Positions 10,613 through 21,070 of a stretch of 64,000 nucleotides of DNA are shown here, one piece after another. The stretch comes from Gonocerus acuteangulatus (taxonomy: Eukaryota; Arthropoda; Insecta; Hemiptera; Coreidae). Every line of letters starts with the position of its first letter. Position 1 is the first letter of the stretch. The notes beneath the pieces were generated by a model. That model saw nothing but the letters and a program-made list of their open reading frames with translations, was not told the DNA's origin and did not search any database. Made by a program: the position numbers and the translations under genes. The stretch spans positions 155,163,580-155,227,579 of the forward strand of contig OX328123.1 in assembly GCA_946811695.1 (NCBI GenBank), read 5' to 3'.

Positions 10613-10764
10613 CACATGTACGTAGTTTTACTGTTAGTTGTGTCTAATAGGTAGTGCGCCAGGCCAAGTTCCGGCCTACGCAGACTGTGTGTATAATACA
10701 CGACGTATTAGAGCCGATTTTTACCCTCGACTAACTTTAAACTAATTAAAGATAAACTTATAAG

Positions 10765-10768
<4 letters not shown>

Positions 10769-10842
<74 letters not shown>
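10769..10842. repeat. (AT)n microsatellite
   Basis: About 74 bp of TA dinucleotides. Confidence 0.95.
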
Positions 10843-10845
<3 letters not shown>

Positions 10846-11247
10846 GCTAGTAGATGTGAGTAAAATTGGAAAGTTTCATAATTCTACATTGCAGGTTTTC
10901 TGAGGTATATGTGATGAAAAATCGGAATTTATACGACTCACTCATCAAAATTATTAGGCACTTCTCAAAAATCTAGAGACATGAAATTTTGCAGAATAAT
11001 AGACATTAGGGTGCTAATAAAGACAAAAATCGAAAAATCCTGAAAAGTTGTGTTTGACTCCGCTCGCAGGCGGGGGTGCCATTTTTGCATTTGTTGTTCC
11101 ATTGGAAACCCATCATATAGGTTATCAAATAAATCTTCTTGGTAAGGAATATTTGATATTTTATGAAAGATTTAGATACATCTCGAGATTTTTATGTACG
11201 TACCTGTTATTTACCTATGTACCTACATCGAGAAGGTGACGGTGACA

Positions 11248-11632
11248 TTAGTCTTGAAATTAACCTCTTTGAACTTGGCACCCAACTTTCAAAAAAAATT
11301 ATAACAATAGACCCAAAAAATTGCAAATCATTTGTAGTTATTTGTAGTGAAAAAAATTTCCCGTTTTTGAGAACCGGGGGGTCAAAAAATTCCCCGCACC
11401 CGACTTCAAACGATTGCAACCAAACCATTTTTATTCGACGTAAAATCGTTTGTAGTTGTTTGTAGTGAAAGAATTTTCGTTTGTAGTTGCCTAGAAAATA
11501 AGTTACAGCCGTACGGGGCAACTACAAACGAAATTTTTTTCACTACAAATAACTACAAACGTTTTCAGTCTATTGTTATATTTTTTTTTGAAAGTTGGGT
11601 GCCAAGTTCACAGAGGTTTGAAATTAATAAGT
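11248..11632. mobile_element. Foldback (MITE-like) element
   Basis: About 60 bp at the left, containing TGGCACCCAACTTTC, recurs inverted at the right (about 11570-11630). The interior has several copies of a CGTTTGTAGTTGTTTGTAGTG-like box in both orientations. No coding capacity; superfamily not assignable because no clear target duplication was seen. Confidence 0.55.
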
Positions 11633-11834
11633 GCCAGACAAGGACACAAGGGCTTTTCCAAATAATGAGCAGACTAGAAGGCATTATAAAGTTATAAAAA
11701 ATATAATACCAACTCGATAAAAAGTAGATAGAATAATAAAAAAGGTCCGTCACGCAGGAGCTTCTTCACACGCAGCACTTTCCTCAGAATTGGGTAGTGT
11801 CGAGTGCATTCCTGAATAATTTGCTTAAAATAAC

Positions 11835-11909
<75 letters not shown>

Positions 11910-11912
<3 letters not shown>

Positions 11913-13245
11913 GGTGTCCCAGTATATGTGTCCACCCCCTTTTCCTCCTAGAGTTGTTGGAATTTCGAAATGAAACTTGGTAGGTCTTAGTTATGTTGCA
12001 TGAGGTTACTTTTGAAGGTTAAGTTGACTTTGTAACATTCTCCAGTTTTTCTCCAGCGCATCTAACTCTTGATTTTCCAATGGCGGCAGGTATTTTTTAT
12101 GACGAATTCTGATAGAAAATTAAATTTTAAGACTAATTTATTCCGAAACATCTTTTGATCCGACGCACCATTTGCGCGTAAAACGCAAAAAAAAACGAAA
12201 AATATCGCCCTTTTGTAGACAAATTCCTATTTATCACTGAAACCAAGCCTTGTACGTAAAAACACCTGAATGTAAACGTTGTAGCCTATTAATTTTCCTT
12301 TCAGATGATACCTTTTTTTTTTTTTTTTTTTTTTTTTCTTTTTTTTTACGGCGCATCTACATCTGGGTCATTAGCGCCTACATCCAGGGTGCAGCGAGGA
12401 ATTTTACCAGCGAGCCGTGGGATGATAAAATTCCTGCCGGAGGTTGGGAATCGAACCCACCATCTCCCGCTTTTGAATCCAAGGCGCTAGCCATTAGACC
12501 ACGGGAGACCCCTTCCAGATGATACCAAGATCAAAGTTGTAGATTAAATATTTAACGGGGTATTATGAATGAAAACAAAGGCAATTTTTTTTTTAGTTTT
12601 ATGATATAATAATTTCATAAGGAAAAATAAATTTATTCTGTTCTGTTTTATAATAATTTTTATATACTTTTTTTTCATAAAGTAAATAAGTACTTTTTTT
12701 TTATTGTTTATGTCAGCCACTTTTTTTTCTATTCATATCGACTTTCTGAATTGTTACTTTTTAAAACTTTTACGGTATATTTTTCATTCATAATATCCCG
12801 GTAAATATTAAACCTACAACTTTGAACTTGGTATCACCTGAAAGGAAAATTAATAGGCTACAACGTTTGTATCCAGGTGTTTTTACGTACAAGGCTTGGT
12901 TTCAGTGATAAATAGGAATTTGTCTACAAAAGGGCGATATTTTTCAGTTTTTTGCGTTTTACGCGCAAACGGTGCGCCGGATCAAAAGATGTCTCGGAAT
13001 AAATTAGTCTTAAAATTAAATTTTCTATCAGAATTCGTCATAAAAAATACCTGCCGCCATTAGAAAATCAAGAGTTAGATGCGCTGGAGAAAAACTGGAG
13101 AATGTTACAAAGTCAACTAAACCTTTAAAAGAAACCTCATGCAACATAACTAAGACCTACCAAGTTTCATTTCGAAATTCCAACAACTCTAGGAGGAAAA
13201 GGGGGAAACACCAGGACTCCAGGACACATATACTGGGACACCCTG
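11910..13245. mobile_element. Long-inverted-repeat TA-targeting element (Tc1/mariner-type foldback)
   Basis: CAGGGTGTCCCAGTATATG at the left and its inverted copy at the right, flanked by TA on both sides. The arms remain inverted copies for several hundred bases (left to about 12310, right from about 12790), meeting near a T-rich centre. Long foldback arms with CAGGGTGTCC ends and a TA duplication fit non-autonomous Tc1/mariner-type elements. The left arm is interrupted by a SINE at 12313-12512. Confidence 0.75.
12313..12512 (-). mobile_element. tRNA-derived SINE, complete, minus strand
   Basis: On the minus strand it begins GGGGTCTCCCGTGGTC with an A-box-like TGGTCTAATGGC and B box GGTTCGATTCC, continues into a body with a GGAATTTTA box and a CTGCACCCTGGATGTAGGCG box, and ends in an A-rich tail (12313-12347 on the plus strand as T). 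Target duplication TTYCAGATGATACC at 12299-12312 and 12513-12526, one mismatch. Related copies: 62465 (split), 47627-47690 and 52640-52777 (decayed). Confidence 0.88.
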
Positions 13246-13386
13246 TATATAGTTCTGCTCATTTGAATTTATTATGAGCACCTGTTTCAATTCTTACTTT
13301 TGTAATTAATTTCCTTCCAGAGTTTTGTGTATGCGTGGTACTACACTATGTAATAAATACAAAAAGCTTTACATTTTCGACTATTG

Positions 13387-13671
13387 GGAATTAGCATTAC
13401 CGATGGCGGCGCCACTGTCGTTGTCAATATGGCGGTATACAACGGTATACCTGTGACATTTGTTACATAGTGATTGCTGATAACAAGTGTTTTCGCAGTT
13501 GTTTGTGGTTCTATTTCACGTTAATATTAGTGTTTTCATCAAGAAACAGGGTTTTTGGAAGCTCTACTTTATTTATGTACACAAATATGTAAGAATATTG
13601 GACTAACAGTGAGGTATTGTGAGTTGTTGTTATTGTGATGGATAAGCAAAAGTGAGGTAAATATTTTTCCA
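13387..13671. other. Moderately GC-richer intronic stretch
   Basis: Contains GATGGCGGCGCCACTGTC and ATGGCGG boxes but no splice-bounded frame. Origin unknown; possibly an old insertion. Confidence 0.3.
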
Positions 13672-14053
13672 TACCATTGTGAATAGCTTTGAATACAATA
13701 AATGTATTTTATAATAAATATTGCATATTATTAATCACCAACAAATCATGAACAATTTGAAAATTGAAAAAAATACTTCAAAATCTTTATTTTCACATAT
13801 TACATGCACCATTAATTTGTTTTCGTTTTAAATCGTTTCTGATCACAAATTTTCATTATTGCTTACATTATTTGCAAATTATAACTGATGTAAATATAAT
13901 TTCATACCATTGTGAACAGATTTGAATACAATAAATTTATTTTATAATAAATATTGCATATTATTGAACACCTACAAATCATGAACAGCTTGAAAATTGA
14001 GAAAATATTTCAAAATTTCTTTGAATCTCTATTTCACATATTACATGCACCAT
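13672..14053. repeat. Tandem duplication, about 232-bp period
   Basis: A stretch of about 147 bp at 13672-13818 (ACCATTGTGAATAG...ACATGCACC) recurs at 13904-14053 with scattered substitutions. An ordinary local duplication, diverged enough to be old. Confidence 0.8.
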
Positions 14054-14219
14054 TTCATTTACTTATTAAGGTTGTAATAAAATTATATAAATATACTTTA
14101 TCAAAAGGCCGTAATATTTATGAAACTGGAGTCATATGAATCAAATATGAAGTAGTACACTCATTTAAATTTAATATAGCCATTCCTAATTAAACTTGTG
14201 AAACAAAGTGCAAACAACT

Positions 14220-14420
14220 TGATAGATTGGTTGGTCTTCTCCAAAATACCACATGTATTTAGGTAATGGATGTGCATTCACAATTGCTTCACCTTCAACT
14301 ATGCACCTAAGGCTTCTAGATAGCCAAAGAAGTTCCCTAGTACATACTTTTGTTCATCAATATCTATAACTTCTGAATTTCTAGAAGTGAATTTCAGAAA
14401 TTAAATCAAATTCTGGTAAA
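14220..14420 (-). pseudogene. Possible decayed coding fragment, unidentified
   Basis: The minus strand shows coding-like stretches in two frames, with LGNFFGYLEAL and RCIVEGEAIVNAHPLP and YMWYFGEDQP, separated by a frameshift. The surrounding DNA gives only short frames, so this looks like the remnant of a protein-coding sequence, cellular or transposon. I do not recognise the family. Confidence 0.3.
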
Positions 14421-15131
14421 ATGGGTTGCAAGCTGTTTATATTCACACAAGAGTGTAGGTTGCATAAAATTGAATTATTTCACTACCCCTTACATATATG
14501 GTTTAAAAATAATTACTTTGTGAAAGGGAAAGGTTCATGTTGTCTTTAAAAAGACACATGTAAAACATGTGATTGGGGATCTTGATGAATAATAAAAGAA
14601 ACGGGATACAGAAATAATGAACAGGATACAGTGCCCCCAAGCAGCAGACATCAGAACTTTACGGCCTACAGAGTCATACCAAAGCAGAGGCACTCCTACT
14701 GGGAGTTTCGTGAAGCTACGTTTTGCGGGAGAATTCAATTCAAACATAGTACATAGAACCCCCCCCCCTCCCCATGGACCGATTTATTACATTTTCACAA
14801 CACTTTTTTCTTATTAGATACCCAGGACGTCAATACAACAGATATTACGACCGGCTTGAGCAAATTAGTAATTTGGGTCCGGAGTAAACCCCCTCTCCTA
14901 ATGAACTGATTTAGTTTCTTTTTACAACACATTTTTCTCTTTAGTTGACCAGAAAGTATACGGAGTTTCGTTTAAATATGACTACAATTAAGACTTGTAT
15001 TAGCAAATAACTACTTTGTAATTATTCTTCAACTGACCCTTTTCTCAATCTTCTTATCTTCGTGGTAGGCGGAAGGTCAAAAAATAAAAACTTCACCACT
15101 CAGTTTCACCAACTTTATTGCCTCCCTACAT

Positions 15132-15160
15132 GTTTCACACCTTTATTGGTGCCTCTTCAG
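15132..15160 (-). ncRNA. Hammerhead core, canonical, in PLE terminal repeat
   Basis: Minus strand: CTGAAGA, stem GCACC/GGTGT with AATAAA loop, then GAAAC. CTGANGA and GAAA are both intact. This is the strongest type of hammerhead match expected in PLE terminal repeats; stems I and III are short or unclear, so self-cleavage is uncertain. Confidence 0.6.
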
Positions 15161-15385
15161 GGGAAGAAAGTCACAAATGTAAAACTTACAGCCTCAACCT
15201 GAGGAGGATAACCTTCCACCAGTACGGCCACGTCTAGACTGATCATGGTCTGAAAGAATTCAATATGGCGAAAAATAATCAGCTGATCGATAATCGATAT
15301 GTCATACTTTTAAAAATTAATTTCCAGAAAAAATATAGTCCTAACAATTAAAACCATCTTCCCACCTTCAAATTAAAACATAATT

Positions 15386-15949
15386 TTACTTTCTGTCAAA
15401 TAAGGTAATAAAAATAGTATTTAAATGTAGTATTTCCGTTTTTTTATTTACCACTTTCTTTCTATTTTTTATGATATGGATATTTTCCTTTATTCTTCTT
15501 TTCAATCTATTTCTTTCTTTACCTAATGTGCTAATATTTTCAAAATCAAAACTATGTTTATATTTTATAGCATGATAACCCAACGCTGTTTTATTCTCTC
15601 CTTTATCAATACTTTGCGCATGCTGTTTAATTCTTTTTCGAAGTAGCTGTTCCGATTCCCCTATATATGATTTATTGCAGCTATTACAGTTAATTTTGTG
15701 GATATTGTATTTAGTTTCCTTTAATTTTAATTTATCTTTAATATGACTAAAGCTATTTTTTATTCTGTTGTCATATTTCCAAGATATCCTGCCTATATCC
15801 TTACATATATGTCTTATTTTGCTGGAAATTATTGGGTTAAAATTGAAGCCAAAATAACGGCATGGTTCTGTATTCTGATCTTTTAAAAAATTACTTATTT
15901 TTCTGCCTAATAGTTCATAAATATTAAATAAATATGTTATTCCTGTCAT
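15386..15949 (-). pseudogene. PLE GIY-YIG endonuclease domain
   Basis: A 187-codon minus-strand frame ends a PLE polyprotein. It carries CRYFGFNFNPI, then the GIY-YIG domain: KYNIHKINCNSCNKSYIGES with the Cys pair before YIGES, RKRIKQHAQ, TALGYHAIKYKHSFDF with conserved His, and a basic helix LKRRIKENIHI. The reverse transcriptase that should precede it is missing or replaced by unrelated sequence at 15950-16264, so the element is not autonomous. It differs clearly from the endonuclease at 1596-2133, so two PLE families are present. Confidence 0.85.
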
Positions 15950-16264
15950 CCCTTAACATTTAAAAGAAACCTTGTTTACAATAGAACTTTAACTGCTCTG
16001 CTCAGAACAAGTCCAAAATATTTTCCAGAAATTAAAAATAGATTAAGGTCTACTTTTTAGAAAAAATTTATATACCTGGTGAGATAATAGAGAATGAAAT
16101 TAAACGAGCAGAGAAAAAGGTATCATATGGAAGGAATAACCACAGAGTTGATAGGAGCAAAGGTAATTTTAAATTTGACGCAGAGGTTTTTAAATTTTTA
16201 GATGAATTCTTTTTGGTGGATAGGAAAATGTTTTAAAGAGGAAAAGGGATGACAATGAACAAAG

Positions 16265-17131
16265 TCCGTCACGCAGGAGCTGCATAACTAAGCACTTTCC
16301 TCAGAATTTGGGTAGTGTAGACTGCTTTCCAGAACAATTTGCTTAAAATATCCTACATAAATGAAATAAAAACATGAATAGTTCTCTTTTAAATTTGTAA
16401 TGAGTAACTGATCAATTATTAATTTGCTTCCAGAGTTATGTTTACACATGGTACCTACTACACTACGTAATAAATACAAAATACCTCATATTATCGTATT
16501 TTGATCTAACGCAGGAACAGGATACAGTCCCTCTAGTGGTAGAAAGAGCTCCTTGCGGCGGCTTTGTGAACCTACGGCTGGCGGGCTTTTCTATTGAAAT
16601 ATATTACACAGTAAACCCCCGCTTTCCAATTGACCGATTCAGCTCATTTTTACAACACTTCTTTCTCATGAGTTACCCACGACGTATACCGCGTTTCGTT
16701 ACAATACAGCAGAAATTACGACCTGTATGAGTATATTAGGAATTTAGTTTATTTTTACAACACATATTTACCTGTAGATTACCACTACGAATACCGAGTT
16801 TCGTCGAAATAAACCAAAAATCACGGCTGGTAGTGGCGAATTGGTATTGTGGGGCCGGAGTAAACCCCCCCCCTCCTAATGAACTGATTTAGTTCATTTT
16901 TATATCTCACTTTTCTCTCTATATTACCACTACGAATACCAAGTTTCGTTGAAATATAACAAATATTACGGCTGACATGGTCAAATTAGTGTTTTGGGTT
17001 CGGGGTAAACCCCCCCCCCCCTTCCGGTGGACCGACTTTGGTGGTTAACGAACTCGTTCAATCGTTTGCTAATTGAATGCTATATACCAAGTTTCGTGAC
17101 GAAAAAACAAAAACTCTGGCCGCTATCGTGT

Positions 17132-17198
<67 letters not shown>

Positions 17199-17322
17199 AA
17201 TTTTAACGGGGGTCATTTTCGGTGTCTACTAGGTAGGATCGATAAAGATTTGAAGAAATTTTTCAAAAATTCCGTCATGAGTCCAACCTCAATAGCTACT
17301 TTCCTTCGGAGGAAAGTGCTAA
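16265..17322 (+). mobile_element. Helentron/DINE-like repeat, copy B
   Basis: Complete copy: starts TCCGTCACGCAGGAGC, four internal units, CA/TA microsatellite at 17135-17199, and the 3' hairpin CTTTCCTTCGGAGGAAAG two bases before CTAA. Inserted between the two inverted parts of the PLE. Confidence 0.62.
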
Positions 17323-17640
17323 AAAGCACGGAAATGCATAAAATTAGAAAACATATCTACTACTGAAAGTCCAAAATTGAATTGTGGTAATAGTTTAAAA
17401 AGAAAAAGGGAATCAAGTGGTGGATCGGATGAAAGAACTAAAATAAAGCAACCAAAAATTGATGATTTTTTCAGCAAGGCAATTCGAACGGAGAAGGACA
17501 AAGACATATTGAGAGAAAGCACAACGCCATATAATAATCATATTTATGAACAATTAGGCAGTAAAAGAAGTAATTTTTTAAAAGATCAGAATACAGAACC
17601 ATGCCGTTATTTTGGCTTCAATTTTAACCCAATAATTCCA
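17323..17640 (+). pseudogene. Open frame with PIP-box-like motif joined to PLE sequence
   Basis: An open + frame starts right at the border of repeat copy B and runs into the PLE frame (NHIYEQLGS...FGFNFNPII). The upstream part is basic and serine-rich (LKRKRESSGGSDER) and contains KQPKIDDFFSKA, which fits the QxxIxxFF PCNA-interaction pattern. Such a segment is seen near the N-terminus of some transposases and DNA-processing proteins. Whether it belongs to this PLE or to another inserted piece is unclear. No credible start codon is visible. Confidence 0.45.
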
Positions 17641-17727
17641 ATAATGATCAGTCTAGACGTGGCAGTACTGGTGGAAGGTTATTCTACTCAGGTTGAGGCT
17701 GTAAGTTTTACTTTTGTAATTTTCCCC

Positions 17728-17756
17728 CCGAAGAGGCACCAATAAAGGTGTGAAAC
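17728..17756 (+). ncRNA. Hammerhead-like core in the right PLE arm (one core change)
   Basis: CCGAAGA (canonical CTGAAGA with T to C), the same GCACC/GGTGT stem with AATAAA loop, then GAAAC. Inverted partner of the motif at 15132-15160. Confidence 0.5.
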
Positions 17757-17925
17757 ATGTAGGGACACAATCAAGTTGGTGAAACTGAGTGGTGAAGTTT
17801 TTATTTTTTGACCTTCCGCCTACCACGAAGATAATAACTACTTTGGTTCCGGAGTAAACCCCCCTCTGGATGGACCGATTTTGTTAGTTAACGAACTCGT
17901 TCAATCGTTTGATGGGGAATAATAA

Positions 17926-18637
17926 TAACTTTCAAAGGCAAACTGGTTTTGGGAGCGGACTGGAACATGGCCTAATTTTTTTCAACGTATGCTTTTAGGG
18001 GGGATTATAACTAACAGAAGCAAGGAACAACTTGTTATATACTTTTTTGTGAGAGAGATATTATTTTTAGTGAATAATTTTACCAGAGCACAAATAAATT
18101 TGATATTCAAGCCTTGTTCAGGGGTACGGAGAAGAGAGAGAAGTGCTCCATTTTGTGGAGGCTGCATTTCTGAAACTCACAATAACGGAACAGTTCTCTC
18201 TTGCCTCCAAAGCCCTGAAAAAGTCTTGCATGTCGAGCCAAAATGTCAGCAAATAAATATTACACATTTTAGATATAAAATGTAGTTTTATTTAATAAAT
18301 GACCGAACCCTCATCATCTCCACCTTCTAAATTAAGGTAATATTACTTATATTATTAATAAATTAAAGTAACACAAACTCATCTATTACTGAAACACACA
18401 GATTCACACATCATTTTACATGTATCTACCAAAAAAGGAACATAAACTGATCAGACATACTACACATTTCAATTTGTTCATAATGACATGTTTCAATAAC
18501 TCATTCAATCAGAACAGAAAACACTCATCCTTCTAGCAGAAAACAATAGATTATCAATTATTCCTAGCCATATTCCCATATAACTTAAATTATGCATTAC
18601 AATGTTAGGTAATAACGCTGATTTATTTTTCTTTCAG
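17926..18637. other. Intron end, no recognised feature
   Basis: A + frame at 17989-18285 contains CSGVRRRERSAPFCGGC but has no splice context or family resemblance that I recognise. Ends with the pyrimidine tract and acceptor for the Gr exon at 18638. Confidence 0.4.
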
Positions 18638-18727
18638 GCAAAAGTGAAACTACATGTCTCCATGAAGAAGGATTTACACTTTACAGCCAAGGGTTTCTTT
18701 GTTCTTGATTACGGTCTCATCAATTCT
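18638..18727 (+). CDS. Gustatory receptor, start of last membrane segment
   Basis: Exon of 30 codons, phase 0 at both ends, with acceptor TTTTTCTTTCAG and donor TCT/GTAAGT. It contains FTAKGFFVLDYGLINS, matching the conserved F-A-GFF-LDY stretch at the start of Gr membrane segment 7. It lies 13.4 kb downstream of the previous exon; the intron is filled with transposons, but the phase and family order are kept. Confidence 0.9.
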
Positions 18728-19283
18728 GTAAGTATATTCTGATTGGTCATCGAGAATGAAATAATTCATTTATTTTATTTTAGTCAGCGCTAATAGTCAA
18801 ATAGTTGATGTGCCGTTGGAAAAAAAAAATTATTTTAGTTTTGGTGATTCATCTTTTTCAATGTTGTTACATCATATTTATAGATAACAGTCTGTTAGAA
18901 TATGTTTTATCAATAACAAAAATATCTAGAAGTTGGATTATTCTTTTTAAATTTTAAGGATAAGGACAGATCCAATTTTATATTATCTAATTTCCAAGGG
19001 ATGTACAAAGTGACAGATTTTGCAAGAACAGGCGTTTCCGCTAAGTTTGTCTTTTTTGTGTAGTCCATGAATCATATGTAAAGTTGTCTTTGTCTTTTAG
19101 GGTTTAATTGATATTTTTCGATATGATGTCATCTGTAGAGTTTGGACGTGTGTAAGACTTGAATCAAAAGAAATTCCTAAGAATCTTAATGTATTGGAAG
19201 TGTGTATCCTTTTGGAATGTAGCATCAGTTCCATTTGTGGAACTAGTCTTTCTTAGTGAACATTACACATTGAGTTTTTCATA

Positions 19284-20330
19284 TTAGAATTTAAGTCCAT
19301 TTTGAGAACTCCAATTTTTGAAATTGTATATTACTTCTTGGATTTTGTCTTGGATTCGTTTTAGGTCATTTCCTTTGCTACAGATAAGCAAATCATTAAC
19401 ATACAAGCTATACCTTACTTCTGGCGTGATACACTCATGGATGGTGTCTATTACGATCCTGAATAGGATTGTGCTCAAAACACAACCTTGAGGTACTCCA
19501 TTTTCTTGAATCAATGAATTTGAAAGCTGTCCCCCTACTTTAACTATAAATGTCCTATTCGTAAGGAAATGTTCTATGAAATTAAAAACATTTCCCTGGA
19601 TATTCCATTCAAGCAATTTTGACACAATAGTCCGGCGCCATACTGTATCATATGCTTTCTCAATGTCGAATGAAACAGCTATAATTGATTCCTTGTTAAT
19701 GAACGCATTTAAAATTTCATTTCCAGTCAAACTATGTGGTCCATTGTTGAGTGATTCGATCTGAAGCCAGAGACGTCTGTTTTTATTACAATTGGGGAAT
19801 GATGACTTCCACATTGATCTTCAAGTAGGTACTTCCCAAATTAAACGTGTATATATAGATGATGATGACGATGATGATGATGATGATGAAGCAGAAATGT
19901 CAATATTGGTGTAAGTTCCAGTGCAAGGGCAGAGATTTGTAGGCGCATTTGTGTTCAATGCTATTAAGTTATTTTGTTCAAGAAGTGTCTGTAATAGTTT
20001 TCATTTAGAGTTAGTCTTCCTTGATCCCTATATTATGCTTTCAGCGTTCACATCTCCTACGATGAGTATTGGTGCAGGTAGGTGTAGAATTAAGTCTTCT
20101 AGTGTATGTACATCATCCAGTTCACTAGGTGGGAGATAGATGCAGCAAACGTTCACCCTCAAAGGAATATTTACCGAAACTGCAACAGCTTGGACTGAAC
20201 TTAGCGTTAATGAAGACGCAAGCTTTATCACCCAGAATGTAATCTCTAAAATACAAGGAATAGCCATGTATGGCGATTTGCTTGCCAGGACATGAATGAG
20301 TTTCCCGAAGAAAAATAAACTCAAAACCAT
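19284..20330 (-). pseudogene. LINE fragment: endonuclease and reverse transcriptase, antisense in Gr intron 3
   Basis: Minus strand. At 20330-20028 the apurinic-type endonuclease part ends IYLPPSELDD and PAPILIVGDVNAES, continuing to LNTNAPTNL and GTYTNIDIS. At 19814-19284 lies the reverse transcriptase: AVSFDIEKAYDTVWR, NGVPQGCVLSTILF, and SLYVNDLLICSKG. The polymerase box reads VND where active enzymes have A/M-DD, so a catalytic aspartate is lost. An internal deletion and a short ATG-repeat microsatellite separate the two domains. Jockey/I-like clade. Confidence 0.85.
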
Positions 20331-20572
20331 GTAAAGCTATGTTTTAATTATTATGTTAAAAATTGCATAACATAATAATTAAATCATAATTCTTCCATGA
20401 AATAAGAAATAAATGGAAGAATTATGTTTTAATTATTACGTTAAAGTGCAATTTTTCAATTAAATATATTATAAAAACTGAAATGTTGGGTGATTCATAT
20501 TCATTGAAATACACATAAATGTGCATAATAAATAATTTATAATTTAAAAGAATAAATTGATTCTTGTTTCAG

Positions 20573-20632
20573 ATGATCGGAGCAGTAACTACATATCTTG
20601 TAATATTATTGCAGTTCAACCAATCCTCATAA
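20573..20632 (+). CDS. Gustatory receptor, terminal exon with TYLVILLQF
   Basis: Terminal exon of 19 codons plus TAA, phase 0, acceptor TTCTTGTTTCAG. It reads MIGAVTTYLVILLQFNQSS. TYLVILLQF is the diagnostic TYhhhhhQF motif at the C-terminus of insect gustatory receptors, followed as usual by only a few residues. AATAAA occurs at 20657-20662, 25 bases past the stop, a plausible polyadenylation signal. The four exons together give 134 intact residues, so the gene is probably functional unless the upstream part is damaged. Confidence 0.93.
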   Translation: MIGAVTTYLVILLQFNQSS

Positions 20633-20987
20633 CTCAAACAAAAAATCACTTAAAGAAATAAACAAATCAGGACATACTACGTTTTTTTTGTAAACTTTTT
20701 ATGATTATATTTAATCTTGAAATAGTTTAGAAATAATGCAAGTTTTTAACGATTAGTATTCATTAAACCTTTTTAAATTACGGCAATGCTTACTTTTATG
20801 TAGACTGTGTTCTTGTAATTTCATGATGCATAGACTAATCAGGTATCTAGTCATATGTTTAGTAGATTTTAAATTACTCTTCTTTATTTTTAGCACAGAT
20901 TATCTTTCCTTCCATATCCAGAAGTGCCGACTAGAAAATGTCATACATCAGAACTTATAGATCACTACAATAACAGTGGTTCAAATT

Positions 20988-21000
<13 letters not shown>

Positions 21001-21064
<64 letters not shown>
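21001..21064. repeat. (TA)n microsatellite, left of the Helitron
   Basis: About 62 bp of TA repeats; the matching tract after the Helitron is at 21954-22020. Confidence 0.95.

Positions 21065-21070
<6 letters not shown>

Larger units (their letters stand above)
11746..13386 (+). mobile_element. Helentron/DINE-like repeat, partial copy D, split by an insertion
   Basis: Begins TCCGTCACGCAGGAGC like copies A, B and C and follows them to an AT microsatellite at 11830-11909. Colinearity resumes after 13247 (TTTGAATTTATTATGAGCA...CAATAAATAC-like stretch) up to about 13386. The internal tandem units and 3' hairpin are missing. Confidence 0.55.
15019..17833 (-). mobile_element. Penelope-like element with inverted arms and 12-bp target duplication
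   Basis: ATAACTACTTTG occurs at 15007-15018 and 17834-17845, inside repeat copy E. The outer ends are inverted copies (left from about 15053; right to 17833, through ACCTTCCGCCTACCACGAAG). The left part is a minus-strand endonuclease copy. The right part is a plus-strand copy from which the endonuclease is deleted (the frame jumps at about 17636 straight into the terminal repeat). A Helentron-like repeat (16265-17322) sits between them. Confidence 0.82.
14618..17925 (+). mobile_element. Helentron/DINE-like repeat, partial copy E, split by a PLE
   Basis: Shares the GAACAGGATACAGTGCCC start region and the internal units (TTTGGGTCCGGAGTAAACCC, CCGATTT boxes) with copies A-C but lacks both termini. 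It is interrupted at 15018 by a PLE and resumes at 17834 in register, ending about 17925. Confidence 0.6.
5272..18637 (+). other. 13.4-kb Gr intron filled with nested transposons
   Basis: The intron starts GTAAGA and ends TTTCTTTCAG. It contains Helentron-like copies at 5363, 11746, 14618 and 16265, two piggyBac-type elements (one nested inside another and itself split by a LINE), a foldback TA-targeting element carrying a SINE, a 30-bp minisatellite and a 2.8-kb PLE. The neighbouring introns are 79 bp and 1.8 kb, so most of the length is inserted DNA. Confidence 0.85.

Noticed and set aside
10276..10701. Repeat protein of 121-141 residues
   Set aside because: Produced by a 30-bp minisatellite with no start, splice or homology support; frames are open on both strands for the same reason.
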